60,629 nt of DNA. Origin: Flavobacteriaceae bacterium UBA7446 (lineage in GTDB: Bacteria; Bacteroidota; Bacteroidia; Flavobacteriales; Flavobacteriaceae). The first letter of the stretch is position 1. Each line of letters begins with the position of its first letter. Made by a program: the position numbers and the translations under genes. A model generated the notes under the pieces. That model worked only from the letters and a program-made list of their open reading frames with translations. It did not search any database and was not told the DNA's origin. The stretch spans positions 1 through 60,629 of the forward strand of contig DLPY01000057.1 of assembly GCA_002478685.1 (NCBI GenBank), written 5' to 3'. Shown in pieces: positions 43,575-51,423 of the stretch.

Positions 43575-43604
43575 CAAATATACAATTCGACAGTTAAAAA
43601 ACAA
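43575..43604 (-). promoter_or_regulatory. trp operon promoter
   Basis: Minus-strand TTG (43604-43602), 19 bases, TATATTTG (43582-43575): a full Bacteroidota consensus with ideal spacing, immediately before the leader peptide and 120 bases before trpE. Confidence 0.8.
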
Positions 43605-43608
43605 GGAA

Positions 43609-44166
43609 TTAGTATGTAAAGCTTACGCTAAGTTCGAATTCGTCGTTGATGAGTTTGTCTCCGAGGTTTTTAAAGAAAGATCCAGATCGGAATTTCACAT
43701 TGTATTTTGAGCGGTCAATTTCCAAATCTGCTGTTGCTTTGTTCCCGTCCAGTTTTATGATAAAGTTCTCAGGGTGCGTAATACCTCGTATTGTAAAATC
43801 ACCAGTAACTTTATATCCTTCCTCAGTTGGAACTACTGAAGTGAACTTGAGTTTTGCTTCTGGATGTTCTGCTACACCAAAAAAAGCATCTGATTTTAAA
43901 TGTCCAACAAGTTTAGCAGCATATTTTTCGGATAAATCTGTACAAACAATGCTATTCATATCAACAGTAAAAGCCCCATCTACAAGAGAGTCTCCATCAA
44001 ATGATAGTGATCCAGAGCTAATTTCAATGGTTCCCTTATGAAACTCTTTTGTTATTTCGGTTCCTTTCCAGTTGATAATGCCATTAGAAATAGCTGTTTT
44101 CTGTGCATATAACCCGAAGGCTAAAAATAGTGTTGCCCCAAGGACTATAAGATTTCTCTTTTTCAT
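43609..44166 (-). CDS. YceI-family periplasmic lipid-binding-like protein
   Basis: 185 residues with a signal peptide (KKRNLIVLGATLFLAFGLYAQ). The mature part is one YceI lipocalin-like barrel: SNGIINWKGTEITKEFHKGTIEI, SFDGDSLVDGAFTVDMNSIVCTDL, LVGHLKSDAFFGVAEHPEAKLKFTSV, GDFTIRGITHPENFIIKLDG, ADLEIDRSKYNVKFRSGSFF. Members bind isoprenoid chains or amphiphiles in the periplasm. Just downstream of a (broken) marR gene in the same direction, a common flavobacterial pairing. Confidence 0.94.
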   Translation of the reverse strand: MKKRNLIVLGATLFLAFGLYAQKTAISNGIINWKGTEITKEFHKGTIEISSGSLSFDGDSLVDGAFTVDMNSIVCTDLSEKYAAKLVGHLKSDAFFGVAEHPEAKLKFTSVVPTEEGYKVTGDFTIRGITHPENFIIKLDGNKATADLEIDRSKYNVKFRSGSFFKNLGDKLINDEFELSVSFTY

Positions 44167-44236
44167 ATGTATGTATTTAATATTTATTTTCTGGTTCTAA
44201 TTTTGCTAACAGCCGCAAGAACTGTTCCATTTCCTG

Positions 44237-44600
44237 TTAAGATAAAAAAGAAGTGATTTTTTCTTCTTTTGAGACCAAAACATGCTCAATTTTGTCAAGT
44301 AAATCAAGATTTTTTTTAGTAATAAAATATCCACTTTGCGTCGATTTATGTACACACTTCTCTTCTTAATAGCTCTTTATAAATAAGTCTACTTACAAGT
44401 CTCGAGGTATTGCTCATGCGTTGAATCATATCGTCGGTTATGCTCATTAAAAAAGCTGCCTTGCCGTTTTTGTCATGCAAAATATGTAGTACATTAAACT
44501 GTTGTAGCATCAGCCCAAAAGACTGGAGCATAGTTCGGATTTGGTCATGTCCCAAATTTCCGATCCGCATGAGTACCACTGTAACAGCTCGACTTATCAT
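44237..44600 (-). pseudogene. MarR-family regulator gene broken by a frameshift
   Basis: From ATG 44600 the frame encodes a MarR core (IRTMLQSFGLMLQQFNVLHIL, then MIQRMSNTSRLVSRLIYKELLRREVCT) and stops at 44346. Shifting by one base just after that stop gives the expected C-terminal wing and dimerisation helix (GYFITKKNLDLLDKIEHVLVSKEEKI, ending TSFLS) up to a TAA at 44237. The two parts together have the length of a normal MarR (about 120-150 residues). A one-base change near 44344-44350 explains the break, so the regulator is probably lost or the base is a sequencing error. It lies before yceI, its usual target. Confidence 0.8.
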
Positions 44601-44602
44601 CG

Positions 44603-44620
44603 TAACAACAATTATTGTTA
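44603..44620. promoter_or_regulatory. MarR-type operator between marR and the rhodanese gene
   Basis: TAACAA (44603-44608), 6 bases, TTGTTA (44615-44620), with an inner perfect AACAAT-T-ATTGTT (44607-44619). It sits next to the marR start in the divergent intergenic region, the normal place for an autoregulatory operator. The half-site TAACAA is shared with the palindrome at 10620-10635. Confidence 0.55.
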
Positions 44621-44647
44621 TGATAAATGTAGTGTGATTTTTTAAAT

Positions 44648-44655
44648 TATATTTG
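44648..44655 (+). promoter_or_regulatory. -7 element immediately before the rhodanese gene
   Basis: TATATTTG is a full match and ends 4 bases before the ATG at 44660; candidate leaderless mRNA. No TTG at the right -33 distance. Confidence 0.5.
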
Positions 44656-44659
44656 ATTT

Positions 44660-45046
44660 ATGATAAAATATATATGTATTGCAATTAGCGTGCTAATTGT
44701 TTCTTGTGTATTTTCGCCCCAAATACGAACTGCTATGAACGAATTAGCGCCCAGCGAATGGGCAGAACTTCAAAGTAAAACCCCAGAATCTGTTATCCTT
44801 GATGTACGTACCGATGAAGAATTTGAAAGCGGTTACATTGCTGGAGCCAAGAATTTAGATATTAGAGGTGGTGCATCATTTGTTTCTTCAATTCAGGAAT
44901 TAGACAAATCAAAGGCTTATTTTGTGTATTGTCGTTCAGGTGCTAGAAGTGGGCAAGCCTGTCAGCTGATGGAGCAAATGGGCTTTGAACGTGTGTATAA
45001 CCTTGAAGGTGGCGTCCTTGCTTGGGAGGGCGATTTGAAGGAGTAA
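44660..45046 (+). CDS. Rhodanese-like domain lipoprotein
   Basis: 128 residues. The start is a lipoprotein-like signal with C16 in the lipobox (IVSC). One rhodanese domain follows: VILDVRTDEEFESGYIAGAKNLDI, and the active loop YCRSGARSGQA with the persulfide cysteine C91. It would carry sulfur or reduce reactive sulfur/cyanide at the periplasmic face of the membrane; the acceptor is unknown. Confidence 0.92.
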   Translation: MIKYICIAISVLIVSCVFSPQIRTAMNELAPSEWAELQSKTPESVILDVRTDEEFESGYIAGAKNLDIRGGASFVSSIQELDKSKAYFVYCRSGARSGQACQLMEQMGFERVYNLEGGVLAWEGDLKE

Positions 45047-45060
45047 TCCGCTTATGTTAG

Positions 45061-46329
45061 GTGCGCGAGGAATTGCTTGCCTATTTATGGAAAACACAAA
45101 AACTTCGCAAAGGTCAATTAAAGACGACTAGTGGAGAAAAGGTTATTATTGTTAAACCTGGACAGGAAAACACCCACGCAGGACCAGATTTTTTTAACGC
45201 GCACATACAAATTAATGAAACCCTTTGGGTGGGCAATGTTGAACTTCATGTAAAATCTTCCGATTGGTTTAGGCATCGGCATCAAGAAGACAAAAATTAT
45301 GACAACGTGGTGTTGCATGTGGTGTGGAGTGATGACATGCCTGTTTTTGATGCAAGTCAACAGCCCATGCCAACGTTGCGCCTGGCAGACTATGCGCCCA
45401 AAAACTTTGTAAACAAATACATTAAATGGTTAGCACAAGACAATAAATGGATACTCTGTGCTGATAAGTTACATAAGCTCCCTCAATTTGTTAGGAAACA
45501 TTTTTGGGAACATTTATACGTAGAGCGATTAATGGAAAAAACCGCTTTATTTCAAAGCTGGTTATCATTAACCCAAAATAATTGGGAAACCGTATTTTTT
45601 GTAGCGCTTGCAAAGGGTTTTGGTCTAAAGCAAAACGGAATGGCGTTTGCCCAAACGGCACTATCCATTCCTTGGAAAGTAATCCTAAAAAATGTCGAAA
45701 AAGTAGAAGTGTTGGAAGCACTTCTAATGGGGCAATCGGGTCTTTTTGATGTTCATTTAGAAAACGAATATTTTCGGAAACAGCAAAAAACCTATGCGTA
45801 CTTAAAACATAAATTTAGCCTTACTCTACCATCCGAAAGCGCAAAGTTTTTTAGGTTGCGTCCAACCAATTTCCCTACCATTCGTTTGGCACAATTGGCT
45901 TGGCTACTTCATCAAAAACCAAAAATATTGATGCTTGTCCAAAAAGCGAAAACCATAGAAGAATGGTATGATGTGCTAGATGCTAAAACCTCGTCTTTTT
46001 GGGAAACACATTATCACTTTGATACGCCTTCCAAAAAACGCACAAACCGACTGACCAAGTCCTTTAGGCAATTATTGTTGCTGAATACGGTTTTTCCTTT
46101 TTTATTTCATTATTACAACTATTTAGGCGATAAACGAAAAGAGCGTGTTTTGGATTGGGTACGTCAACTTCCTGCTGAAAAAAATGCATATGTTTCAAAA
46201 TTTAATGCGTTGGGATGTCCTGTAGAAGATGCTCTTGAAAGCCAGGCGTGTATTCAGTTAAAAAATACTTATTGTGCACCGCGCCGTTGCCTAAAATGCG
46301 CTTATGGACACAAACTTTTAAATCTTTGA
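45061..46329 (+). CDS. DUF2851 family protein
   Basis: 422 residues with a GTG start at 45061; the nearby ATG at 45054 is out of frame. A Bacteroidota-wide family without known function, recognised by EELLAYLWKTQKL, VIIVKPGQENTHAGPDFFNAHIQI, WVGNVELHVKSSDWFRHRHQEDKNYDNVVLHVVWSDD, and a C-terminal cysteine cluster (YCAPRRCLKCAYGH) that could bind zinc. The NVELH/SSDW core resembles nuclease-like folds, but I cannot support a catalytic role. Starts 14 bases after the rhodanese gene. Confidence 0.88.
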   Translation: MREELLAYLWKTQKLRKGQLKTTSGEKVIIVKPGQENTHAGPDFFNAHIQINETLWVGNVELHVKSSDWFRHRHQEDKNYDNVVLHVVWSDDMPVFDASQQPMPTLRLADYAPKNFVNKYIKWLAQDNKWILCADKLHKLPQFVRKHFWEHLYVERLMEKTALFQSWLSLTQNNWETVFFVALAKGFGLKQNGMAFAQTALSIPWKVILKNVEKVEVLEALLMGQSGLFDVHLENEYFRKQQKTYAYLKHKFSLTLPSESAKFFRLRPTNFPTIRLAQLAWLLHQKPKILMLVQKAKTIEEWYDVLDAKTSSFWETHYHFDTPSKKRTNRLTKSFRQLLLLNTVFPFLFHYYNYLGDKRKERVLDWVRQLPAEKNAYVSKFNALGCPVEDALESQACIQLKNTYCAPRRCLKCAYGHKLLNL

Positions 46330-46330
46330 T

Positions 46331-46338
46331 TACATTTG
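46331..46338 (+). promoter_or_regulatory. -7 element immediately before the PspC-like gene
   Basis: TACATTTG ends 4 bases before the ATG at 46343 (1 base before the GTG at 46340), favouring 46343 and a leaderless transcript. Confidence 0.5.
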
Positions 46339-46342
46339 TGTG

Positions 46343-46570
46343 ATGAGTTTTTTGCACGAAACACGCTATTTTTTTGAAAAAAGAGGATTTGAGGTCTGTT
46401 CTCGTCTTGCAGAACGACTTGGGATGAAAGCAAAAAATGTCAGAATCTTTTTTATTTATTTAAGCTTTTTTTCGTTAGGTGTTGGTTTTGCTTTATATTT
46501 AGTGCTTGCTTTTTGGCTCAGGATGAAAGATTTCTTATTTGCCAAACGCTCATCTGTTTTTGATTTATAA
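46343..46570 (+). CDS. PspC-domain small membrane protein
   Basis: 75 residues from the ATG at 46343; a GTG directly before it is possible but nearly touches the -7 box. One PspC domain: RLAERLGMKAKNVRIFFIYLSFFSLGVGFALYLVLAFWLRMKDF, with an amphipathic start and two membrane segments. PspC proteins sense envelope stress; stand-alone small members are frequent in Bacteroidota. It ends 13 bases before the symporter gene. Confidence 0.88.
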   Translation: MSFLHETRYFFEKRGFEVCSRLAERLGMKAKNVRIFFIYLSFFSLGVGFALYLVLAFWLRMKDFLFAKRSSVFDL

Positions 46571-46583
46571 TCCAAAATTTTTT

Positions 46584-48182
46584 ATGAAATATTCAGCCAC
46601 CTTTTTTTTTACGCTTTTCTGTTTGCCAATTGCAGCTCAAACCCCAGTAAAGGGGCTTGACGAACGCATTAATGAAGCTTTTACACCTATCGCCGATTGG
46701 TGGGGGGCTGTAGTGTTACATAACTTCCCTGGCACTGAAATTCCGACCATAATTTTCCTACTTGTTGGAGGGGCGTTGTTTTTTACTATTTATTTCGGGT
46801 TTATTAATTTACGATGCTTTCCATTGGCTGTAAGAGTTGTTCGTGGAAAATACGATGAGATTGACCAACACGAAGCTGATGAAAAAGCAGCTGTAAAAAT
46901 TGACACTGGCAATATAGATCATTCAATAAAAGCCGAGGGTAAAGATGGTGAAGTAAGTCATTTTCAAGCCTTGGCTACTGCCGTTTCGGGAACGGTAGGA
47001 AATGGAAACATTGCGGGAGTTGCTCTGGCTATTGCTATAGGAGGTCCTGGAGCTACTTTTTGGATGATTTTATGTGGTCTTATTGGCATGTCAACCAAAT
47101 TTGTAGAATGTACGCTTGGGGTAAAATACCGTGATGTTGGCGAAGACGGAACCGTTTATGGCGGTCCCATGTATTATCTTACTAAGGGACTCAAGGAGCG
47201 TGGATTTGCCAAATTCGGAAAGTTTTTAGCAGTTGTGTTTGCACTTCTGTGTGTGGGCGCATCGTTTGGTGGGGGTAACGCTGCGCAGTCAAATCAGGCT
47301 GCCATGCAGCTTGTAGATTCTTTTGGAATGTCTGGTGGTAGTGCCCGCACTATAATTGGTATCATCATGATGTCTTTTGTTGGAATTATTATTATTGGCG
47401 GTATTAAGCGTATTGCATCTGTAACAGAGAAAGTGGTACCCTTTATGGCACTGATTTACATTGGCGCATGTTTATACATCATTATTACAAATTTTAACTA
47501 TGTGGATAATGCTTTTGGACAAATTTTCTATCAAGCATTTAGTCCACAAGCGGGGCTTGGAGGGCTTTTAGGTGTGCTTATCACAGGATTTAGACGTGCG
47601 GCTTTCTCCAACGAGGCAGGTGCAGGTTCGGCATCTATTGCGCATTCTGCTGTGAAAACTAAATATGCTGCTTCCGAAGGGTTGGTTGCGCTGCTTGAAC
47701 CGTTTATTGATACGGTGGTAATTTGCACCATGACCGCTTTGGTTATTATAATATTTAATGGAGACAATTCGGTTTTTGCTTATGGCGGTGAGAATGGAGT
47801 TGTCTTTATAAATGGTGAAGCTGTGGAGGGAGCTGGAATTACTGCTGCAGCATTTGCCAAATACATTTCTTTTTCTGGACCATTTTTAACTATAGCCGTG
47901 GTATTGTTTGCCATTTCAACAATGATCTCTTGGTCGTATTATGGGTTGCAATCTTGGATGTATATTTTTGGAAAAAGCAAATGGTCTGACCTGACTTATA
48001 AATTGTTATTTTTGGCGTTTATTGTTATTGGCGCAGCAGGAGATATGTCTGCAGTTTGGACGTTTTCCGATGCGATGATATTGGCGTTGGTGTTTCCAAA
48101 TATGATTGGGTTATTTTTCCTATTCCCAAGAGTTAAAGAAGAACTTACAGGATATCTTTCTGCTATTCGTGCAAAAACGTAA
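46584..48182 (+). CDS. AGCS-family amino acid:sodium symporter (alanine/glycine type)
   Basis: 532 residues from the ATG at 46584, which gives a signal-like N-terminus (KYSATFFFTLFCLPIAAQTP) typical for Bacteroidota members; an upstream TTG/ATG-type extension to 46539 overlaps the PspC gene and is rejected. About ten membrane helices. AGCS signatures: ALATAVSGTVGNGNIAGVALAIAIGGPGATFWM and FSNEAGAGSASIAHSAVK. It imports alanine or glycine with Na+; exact specificity not readable. A loop of about 30 residues (KYDEIDQHEADEKAAVKIDTGNIDHS...) is an insertion common in this group. Confidence 0.94.
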   Translation: MKYSATFFFTLFCLPIAAQTPVKGLDERINEAFTPIADWWGAVVLHNFPGTEIPTIIFLLVGGALFFTIYFGFINLRCFPLAVRVVRGKYDEIDQHEADEKAAVKIDTGNIDHSIKAEGKDGEVSHFQALATAVSGTVGNGNIAGVALAIAIGGPGATFWMILCGLIGMSTKFVECTLGVKYRDVGEDGTVYGGPMYYLTKGLKERGFAKFGKFLAVVFALLCVGASFGGGNAAQSNQAAMQLVDSFGMSGGSARTIIGIIMMSFVGIIIIGGIKRIASVTEKVVPFMALIYIGACLYIIITNFNYVDNAFGQIFYQAFSPQAGLGGLLGVLITGFRRAAFSNEAGAGSASIAHSAVKTKYAASEGLVALLEPFIDTVVICTMTALVIIIFNGDNSVFAYGGENGVVFINGEAVEGAGITAAAFAKYISFSGPFLTIAVVLFAISTMISWSYYGLQSWMYIFGKSKWSDLTYKLLFLAFIVIGAAGDMSAVWTFSDAMILALVFPNMIGLFFLFPRVKEELTGYLSAIRAKT

Positions 48183-48190
48183 GCTATGTC

Positions 48191-49036
48191 GTGAAAGCAA
48201 CGCCCTCATTTCTTAACCTAACCACAGCACAGCGAAGAGGAGTTTTTTGGACACTGTTTTTGTTTTTGCTGCTGCACTTAGGAATCACATTCCTTCCAAA
48301 AAAAACTCAAAAAGTATATACCTTTCTGGTTCTTGACACCATAGTACAGCAACAAGTAGATGCACTTATTGCGTCGAAACAAACCACAGATAGGGATACC
48401 ATTTACCCTTTTAATCCCAACTACATTTCCGATTTTAAGGCCTATCAACTTGGCATTTCCATGGAGGCTGTGTTTCGAATTCGAGCATACCGAGATACGG
48501 GGAAATACATTACCTCAGAAACAACCTTACAGCAGGTGGCGAAACTTTCGAACGAAGATTTATCCCGCATACGTCCCTACCTTAAGCTACCCAAACCCTT
48601 TTTGTCTAAAACAATAAAGCCAAAACAAAAACATATAAAAAAAGAACTTAATGCAGCCACCTCCGCCGACTTGCAACAGGTCTATGGGGTTGGCGAGGTG
48701 TTTGCCAGTCGTATTATTTCTACACGGAATAAGTTAGGCGGATTTATAGTTAAAGATCAACTTAAAGATGTTTGGGGGCTCAGCCCCGATACACAAAAAC
48801 GACTTTGGGAACATTTTATTCTTGACTCAATACCCATTATCAAAAAGCAAAACATAAACAATCTTACCATTGCACAATTAGCTCAGCAATACTATGTTAG
48901 CACATCTTTGGCAAGTAGTATAGTAGCAGTTAGAACGCAAAAGGAGTCTCTTGCTTCGTGGGACGATTTGGCTGGCATTCAGCAACTCGATTCGGTTAAA
49001 AAAGCAAGATTATCCTTATATTTGTCTTTTAATTAG
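48191..49036 (+). CDS. Helix-hairpin-helix (ComEA-like) membrane-anchored protein
   Basis: 281 residues with a GTG start at 48191, 8 bases after the symporter stop. One N-terminal membrane helix (VFWTLFLFLLLHLGITFLP) followed by several degenerate HhH repeats: LGISMEAVFRIRAYRDTGKY, LNAATSADLQQVYGVGEVFASRIISTRNKLGGF, and INNLTIAQLAQQYYVSTSLASSIVAVRTQK. Such proteins bind DNA non-specifically; in Bacteroidota this form is widespread and may serve DNA uptake or be purely structural. It is followed after 2 bases by the acyl-CoA dehydrogenase gene. Confidence 0.88.
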   Translation: MKATPSFLNLTTAQRRGVFWTLFLFLLLHLGITFLPKKTQKVYTFLVLDTIVQQQVDALIASKQTTDRDTIYPFNPNYISDFKAYQLGISMEAVFRIRAYRDTGKYITSETTLQQVAKLSNEDLSRIRPYLKLPKPFLSKTIKPKQKHIKKELNAATSADLQQVYGVGEVFASRIISTRNKLGGFIVKDQLKDVWGLSPDTQKRLWEHFILDSIPIIKKQNINNLTIAQLAQQYYVSTSLASSIVAVRTQKESLASWDDLAGIQQLDSVKKARLSLYLSFN

Positions 49037-49038
49037 CT

Positions 49039-50202
49039 ATGAAAACTGAACTACAAACAGGTCCTAGTTTCGACTTAGGTGAAATCCATAATTTGGTGGC
49101 TGCTTCTGCCCGCGATTTTGCACAGCAGTACATCGCACCCCACGTCATGGACTGGGACGAACGCCAATTTTTTCCTAAAGAGGTCTTAAATCATGCGGGT
49201 AGTATGGGTTTTATGGGGGTTCTTGTACCTAAAATCTACGGAGGCGAAGGTTTGGGTTATTTTGAATACACCGCTATTATTGAAGAAATTTCAAAGGTTG
49301 ACCCTTCCATGGGGCTATCGATTGCTGCGCACAACTCGTTATGTACAAACCACATTTTGCAGTTTGGTACTGAATATCAAAAGCAGCGTTGGTTACCAAA
49401 ATTAGCTTCGGGTGATTGGATTGGTGCATGGGGACTTACCGAGCACAACACAGGCTCTGATGCTGGTGGCATGAATTCAACAGCTGTTCGCGATGGTGAT
49501 GACTGGATTATTAATGGCACTAAAAACTTTATTACACACGGAAGTAGTGGCGACATTGCTGTTGTGGTGGTGCGAACTGGCGAAAAAGGCGATAGTCATG
49601 GTATGACGGCTTTTGCCATAGAGCGTGGAACACCAGGTTTTAGCGCTGGAAAAAAAGAGAATAAATTGGGAATGCGTGCTTCCGAAACCGCTGAATTGGT
49701 TTTTGATCAATGCCGTATTCCAGATGAAAATAGACTGGGAGAGGTTGGAGATGGCTTCATTCAATCTATGAAAATATTAGATGGAGGGCGCATTTCTATT
49801 GCGGCACTTTCGTTGGGAATTGCCCGTGGAGCATACGAGGCTTCTTTAAAATATTCATCAGAGCGTGTGCAATTTGGTAAACCAATTAACGCCTTCCAAG
49901 GGATTTCGTTTAAGTTGGCACAAATGGCTACAGATATAGAAGCTTCCGAATTATTGATGCACAAAGCGTGTTATGAGAAAAACATGGGCAATAGAATGAC
50001 AAAAATCAGTGCTATGTGCAAGCTTTTTGCTTCTGAAACCTGTGTTCGCGTGGCAAATGAAGCTGTTCAAGTTTTTGGAGGTTATGGTTACTCCAAAGAA
50101 TTTCCAGTAGAGAAATATTTACGCGATTCTAAGTTATGCACGATAGGTGAGGGGACTTCTGAAATCCAAAAAGTGGTGATTGCCAAGCAAATTTTAAAAT
50201 AG
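49039..50202 (+). CDS. Acyl-CoA dehydrogenase
   Basis: 387 residues. FAD-dependent alpha,beta-dehydrogenation of acyl-CoA. Motifs: GFMGVLVPKIYGGEGLGY, GAWGLTEHNTGSDAGGM, WIINGTKNFITHGSSGD, ERVQFGKPINAFQGISFKLAQMA, EAVQVFGGYGYSKEFPVEKYLRDSKLCTIGEGTSEIQ, with the catalytic base Glu371 in IGEGTSEIQ as in short/medium-chain enzymes. Chain length cannot be set by eye; a short-chain or branched-chain substrate is most likely. Confidence 0.95.
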   Translation: MKTELQTGPSFDLGEIHNLVAASARDFAQQYIAPHVMDWDERQFFPKEVLNHAGSMGFMGVLVPKIYGGEGLGYFEYTAIIEEISKVDPSMGLSIAAHNSLCTNHILQFGTEYQKQRWLPKLASGDWIGAWGLTEHNTGSDAGGMNSTAVRDGDDWIINGTKNFITHGSSGDIAVVVVRTGEKGDSHGMTAFAIERGTPGFSAGKKENKLGMRASETAELVFDQCRIPDENRLGEVGDGFIQSMKILDGGRISIAALSLGIARGAYEASLKYSSERVQFGKPINAFQGISFKLAQMATDIEASELLMHKACYEKNMGNRMTKISAMCKLFASETCVRVANEAVQVFGGYGYSKEFPVEKYLRDSKLCTIGEGTSEIQKVVIAKQILK

Positions 50203-50205
50203 TCC

Positions 50206-50237
50206 TTGTAGGTTATTAAAAATTACTGTTATATTTG
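50206..50237 (+). promoter_or_regulatory. rpsU promoter
   Basis: TTG (50206-50208), 21 bases, TATATTTG (50230-50237), a full Bacteroidota promoter that begins 4 bases after the previous stop codon. Confidence 0.75.
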
Positions 50238-50253
50238 CATGCTAATTTTAAAG

Positions 50254-50262
50254 AAAGGAGGT
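50254..50262 (+). promoter_or_regulatory. Perfect Shine-Dalgarno sequence before rpsU
   Basis: AAAGGAGGT is nine bases complementary to the 16S anti-SD, ending 7 bases before the ATG. Bacteroidota ribosomes normally hide the anti-SD with bS21, bS18 and bS6, and no other gene here has a match of this length. It fits autoregulation, where ribosomes lacking bS21 translate rpsU. Confidence 0.8.
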
Positions 50263-50269
50263 ACGGTTC

Positions 50270-50464
50270 ATGTTAATAATTCCAATTAAAGACGGTGAAA
50301 ATATTGATCGCGCGCTAAAGCGTTTCAAACGTAAGTTTGATAAAACAGGAACCATGCGTCAGTTACGTGAGCGCCAGACGTTCACGAAACCTTCCGTTTC
50401 TAGACGCGCTCAAGTTCAAAAGGCTTCATATATCCAGCATCTCCGCGACCAAGAAGAAAATTAA
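50270..50464 (+). CDS. rpsU: 30S ribosomal protein bS21
   Basis: 64 residues, rich in Arg/Lys, with the family pattern VRExE-like start (IIPIKDGENIDRALKRFKRKFDKTGTMRQLRERQTFTKPSVSRRAQVQKASYI; parts only). It sits on the platform of the small subunit and in Bacteroidota covers the 3' end of 16S rRNA, explaining the rarity of Shine-Dalgarno sites. Own promoter and an exceptional SD upstream. First gene of the rpsU-xer-hpf group, with the recombinase gene 17 bases downstream. Confidence 0.96.
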   Translation: MLIIPIKDGENIDRALKRFKRKFDKTGTMRQLRERQTFTKPSVSRRAQVQKASYIQHLRDQEEN

Positions 50465-50481
50465 TTTCTTACCTTGTCCAA

Positions 50482-51372
50482 ATGGACAATGTCGCTGCTT
50501 TTCTTCGTTATCTAACGGCTGAAAAAAACTATTCTGCACATACACTTCGTGCTTATCGCAAAGATTTGGACGATTTTATGCTGCATTGTACTACTAACTA
50601 TCAGCTTAAAAACCTAACCAAAGTACATTATGCTATGGTTAGAGACTACATTGTTGCCCTATCAAAAAAAGGGTTGACTATGCGCAGCATCAACAGAAAG
50701 TGTGTTACGCTAAATTCTTTTTACAATTATTTGCGCACCATTGGGGCAATAGACAAACACCCGCTTGCACAGCATAAATCCCTAAAAGCCAAAAAATCAT
50801 TTATTGTTCCCTTTAGTGAGTCAGAAGTAGATCATGCCATACAACAAATAGACCAATCAACGTTTTCGGGTCTAAGGGATGCCACTGCCATTGAGTTGTT
50901 TTACAGTACTGGTATGCGTCAAGCTGAGCTTATTGGTTTGCGAGTTTCTGATATTGATTGGGCGCAGCAGCAGTTGCGTATTTTGGGTAAACGCAACAAA
51001 GAAAGACTAGTACCAATGCTACCCTCATTAATAGCAACATTAAAAACGTATTGCGAGCAGCGAAACGAAATCGACAATGCCAAAACACACGATTTTTTGT
51101 TGGTCACAGATAAGGGGAAAAAAACCTATCCTTCGTTTGTATATCGTCTAATTAAATTGTACTTTAACGAGGTATCTTTTAAGATACGCACCTCACCTCA
51201 TGTTTTGCGCCACAGTTTTGCGACACATATGCTAGATGCAGGTGCCGACATTAACGTAGTCAAGGAAATTCTTGGCCACGAAAACTTGGCTGCAACTCAA
51301 GAGTACACCAAAGTTCAGCTCCCAAAAGTGCAAGACGCCTACCGCGCTGCACACCCTAGAGCAAAAAAGTAA
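50482..51372 (+). CDS. xerC: Tyrosine recombinase XerC/XerD
   Basis: 296 residues. The N-terminal SAM-like DNA-binding domain (FLRYLTAEKNYSAHTLRAYRKDLDDF) precedes the catalytic domain with all active residues: R146 (STGMRQAEL), K170 (ILGKRNKERLVPM), H240 and R243 (HVLRHSFATHML), H266 (LGHENL) and nucleophile Y275 (QEYTKV). It resolves chromosome dimers at dif. The gene order between rpsU and hpf marks it as the housekeeping recombinase, not a phage integrase; XerC versus XerD cannot be settled without the second copy. Confidence 0.93.
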   Translation: MDNVAAFLRYLTAEKNYSAHTLRAYRKDLDDFMLHCTTNYQLKNLTKVHYAMVRDYIVALSKKGLTMRSINRKCVTLNSFYNYLRTIGAIDKHPLAQHKSLKAKKSFIVPFSESEVDHAIQQIDQSTFSGLRDATAIELFYSTGMRQAELIGLRVSDIDWAQQQLRILGKRNKERLVPMLPSLIATLKTYCEQRNEIDNAKTHDFLLVTDKGKKTYPSFVYRLIKLYFNEVSFKIRTSPHVLRHSFATHMLDAGADINVVKEILGHENLAATQEYTKVQLPKVQDAYRAAHPRAKK

Positions 51373-51423
51373 GTACCCTCGCGCCAAGTTCACCCATTTT
51401 TAACGTTAAAACTCATTATAAAT

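Noticed and set aside
50482..51372. Possible phage or island integrase near a tRNA cluster
   Set aside because: The gene order rpsU-xer-hpf identifies the housekeeping Xer recombinase.
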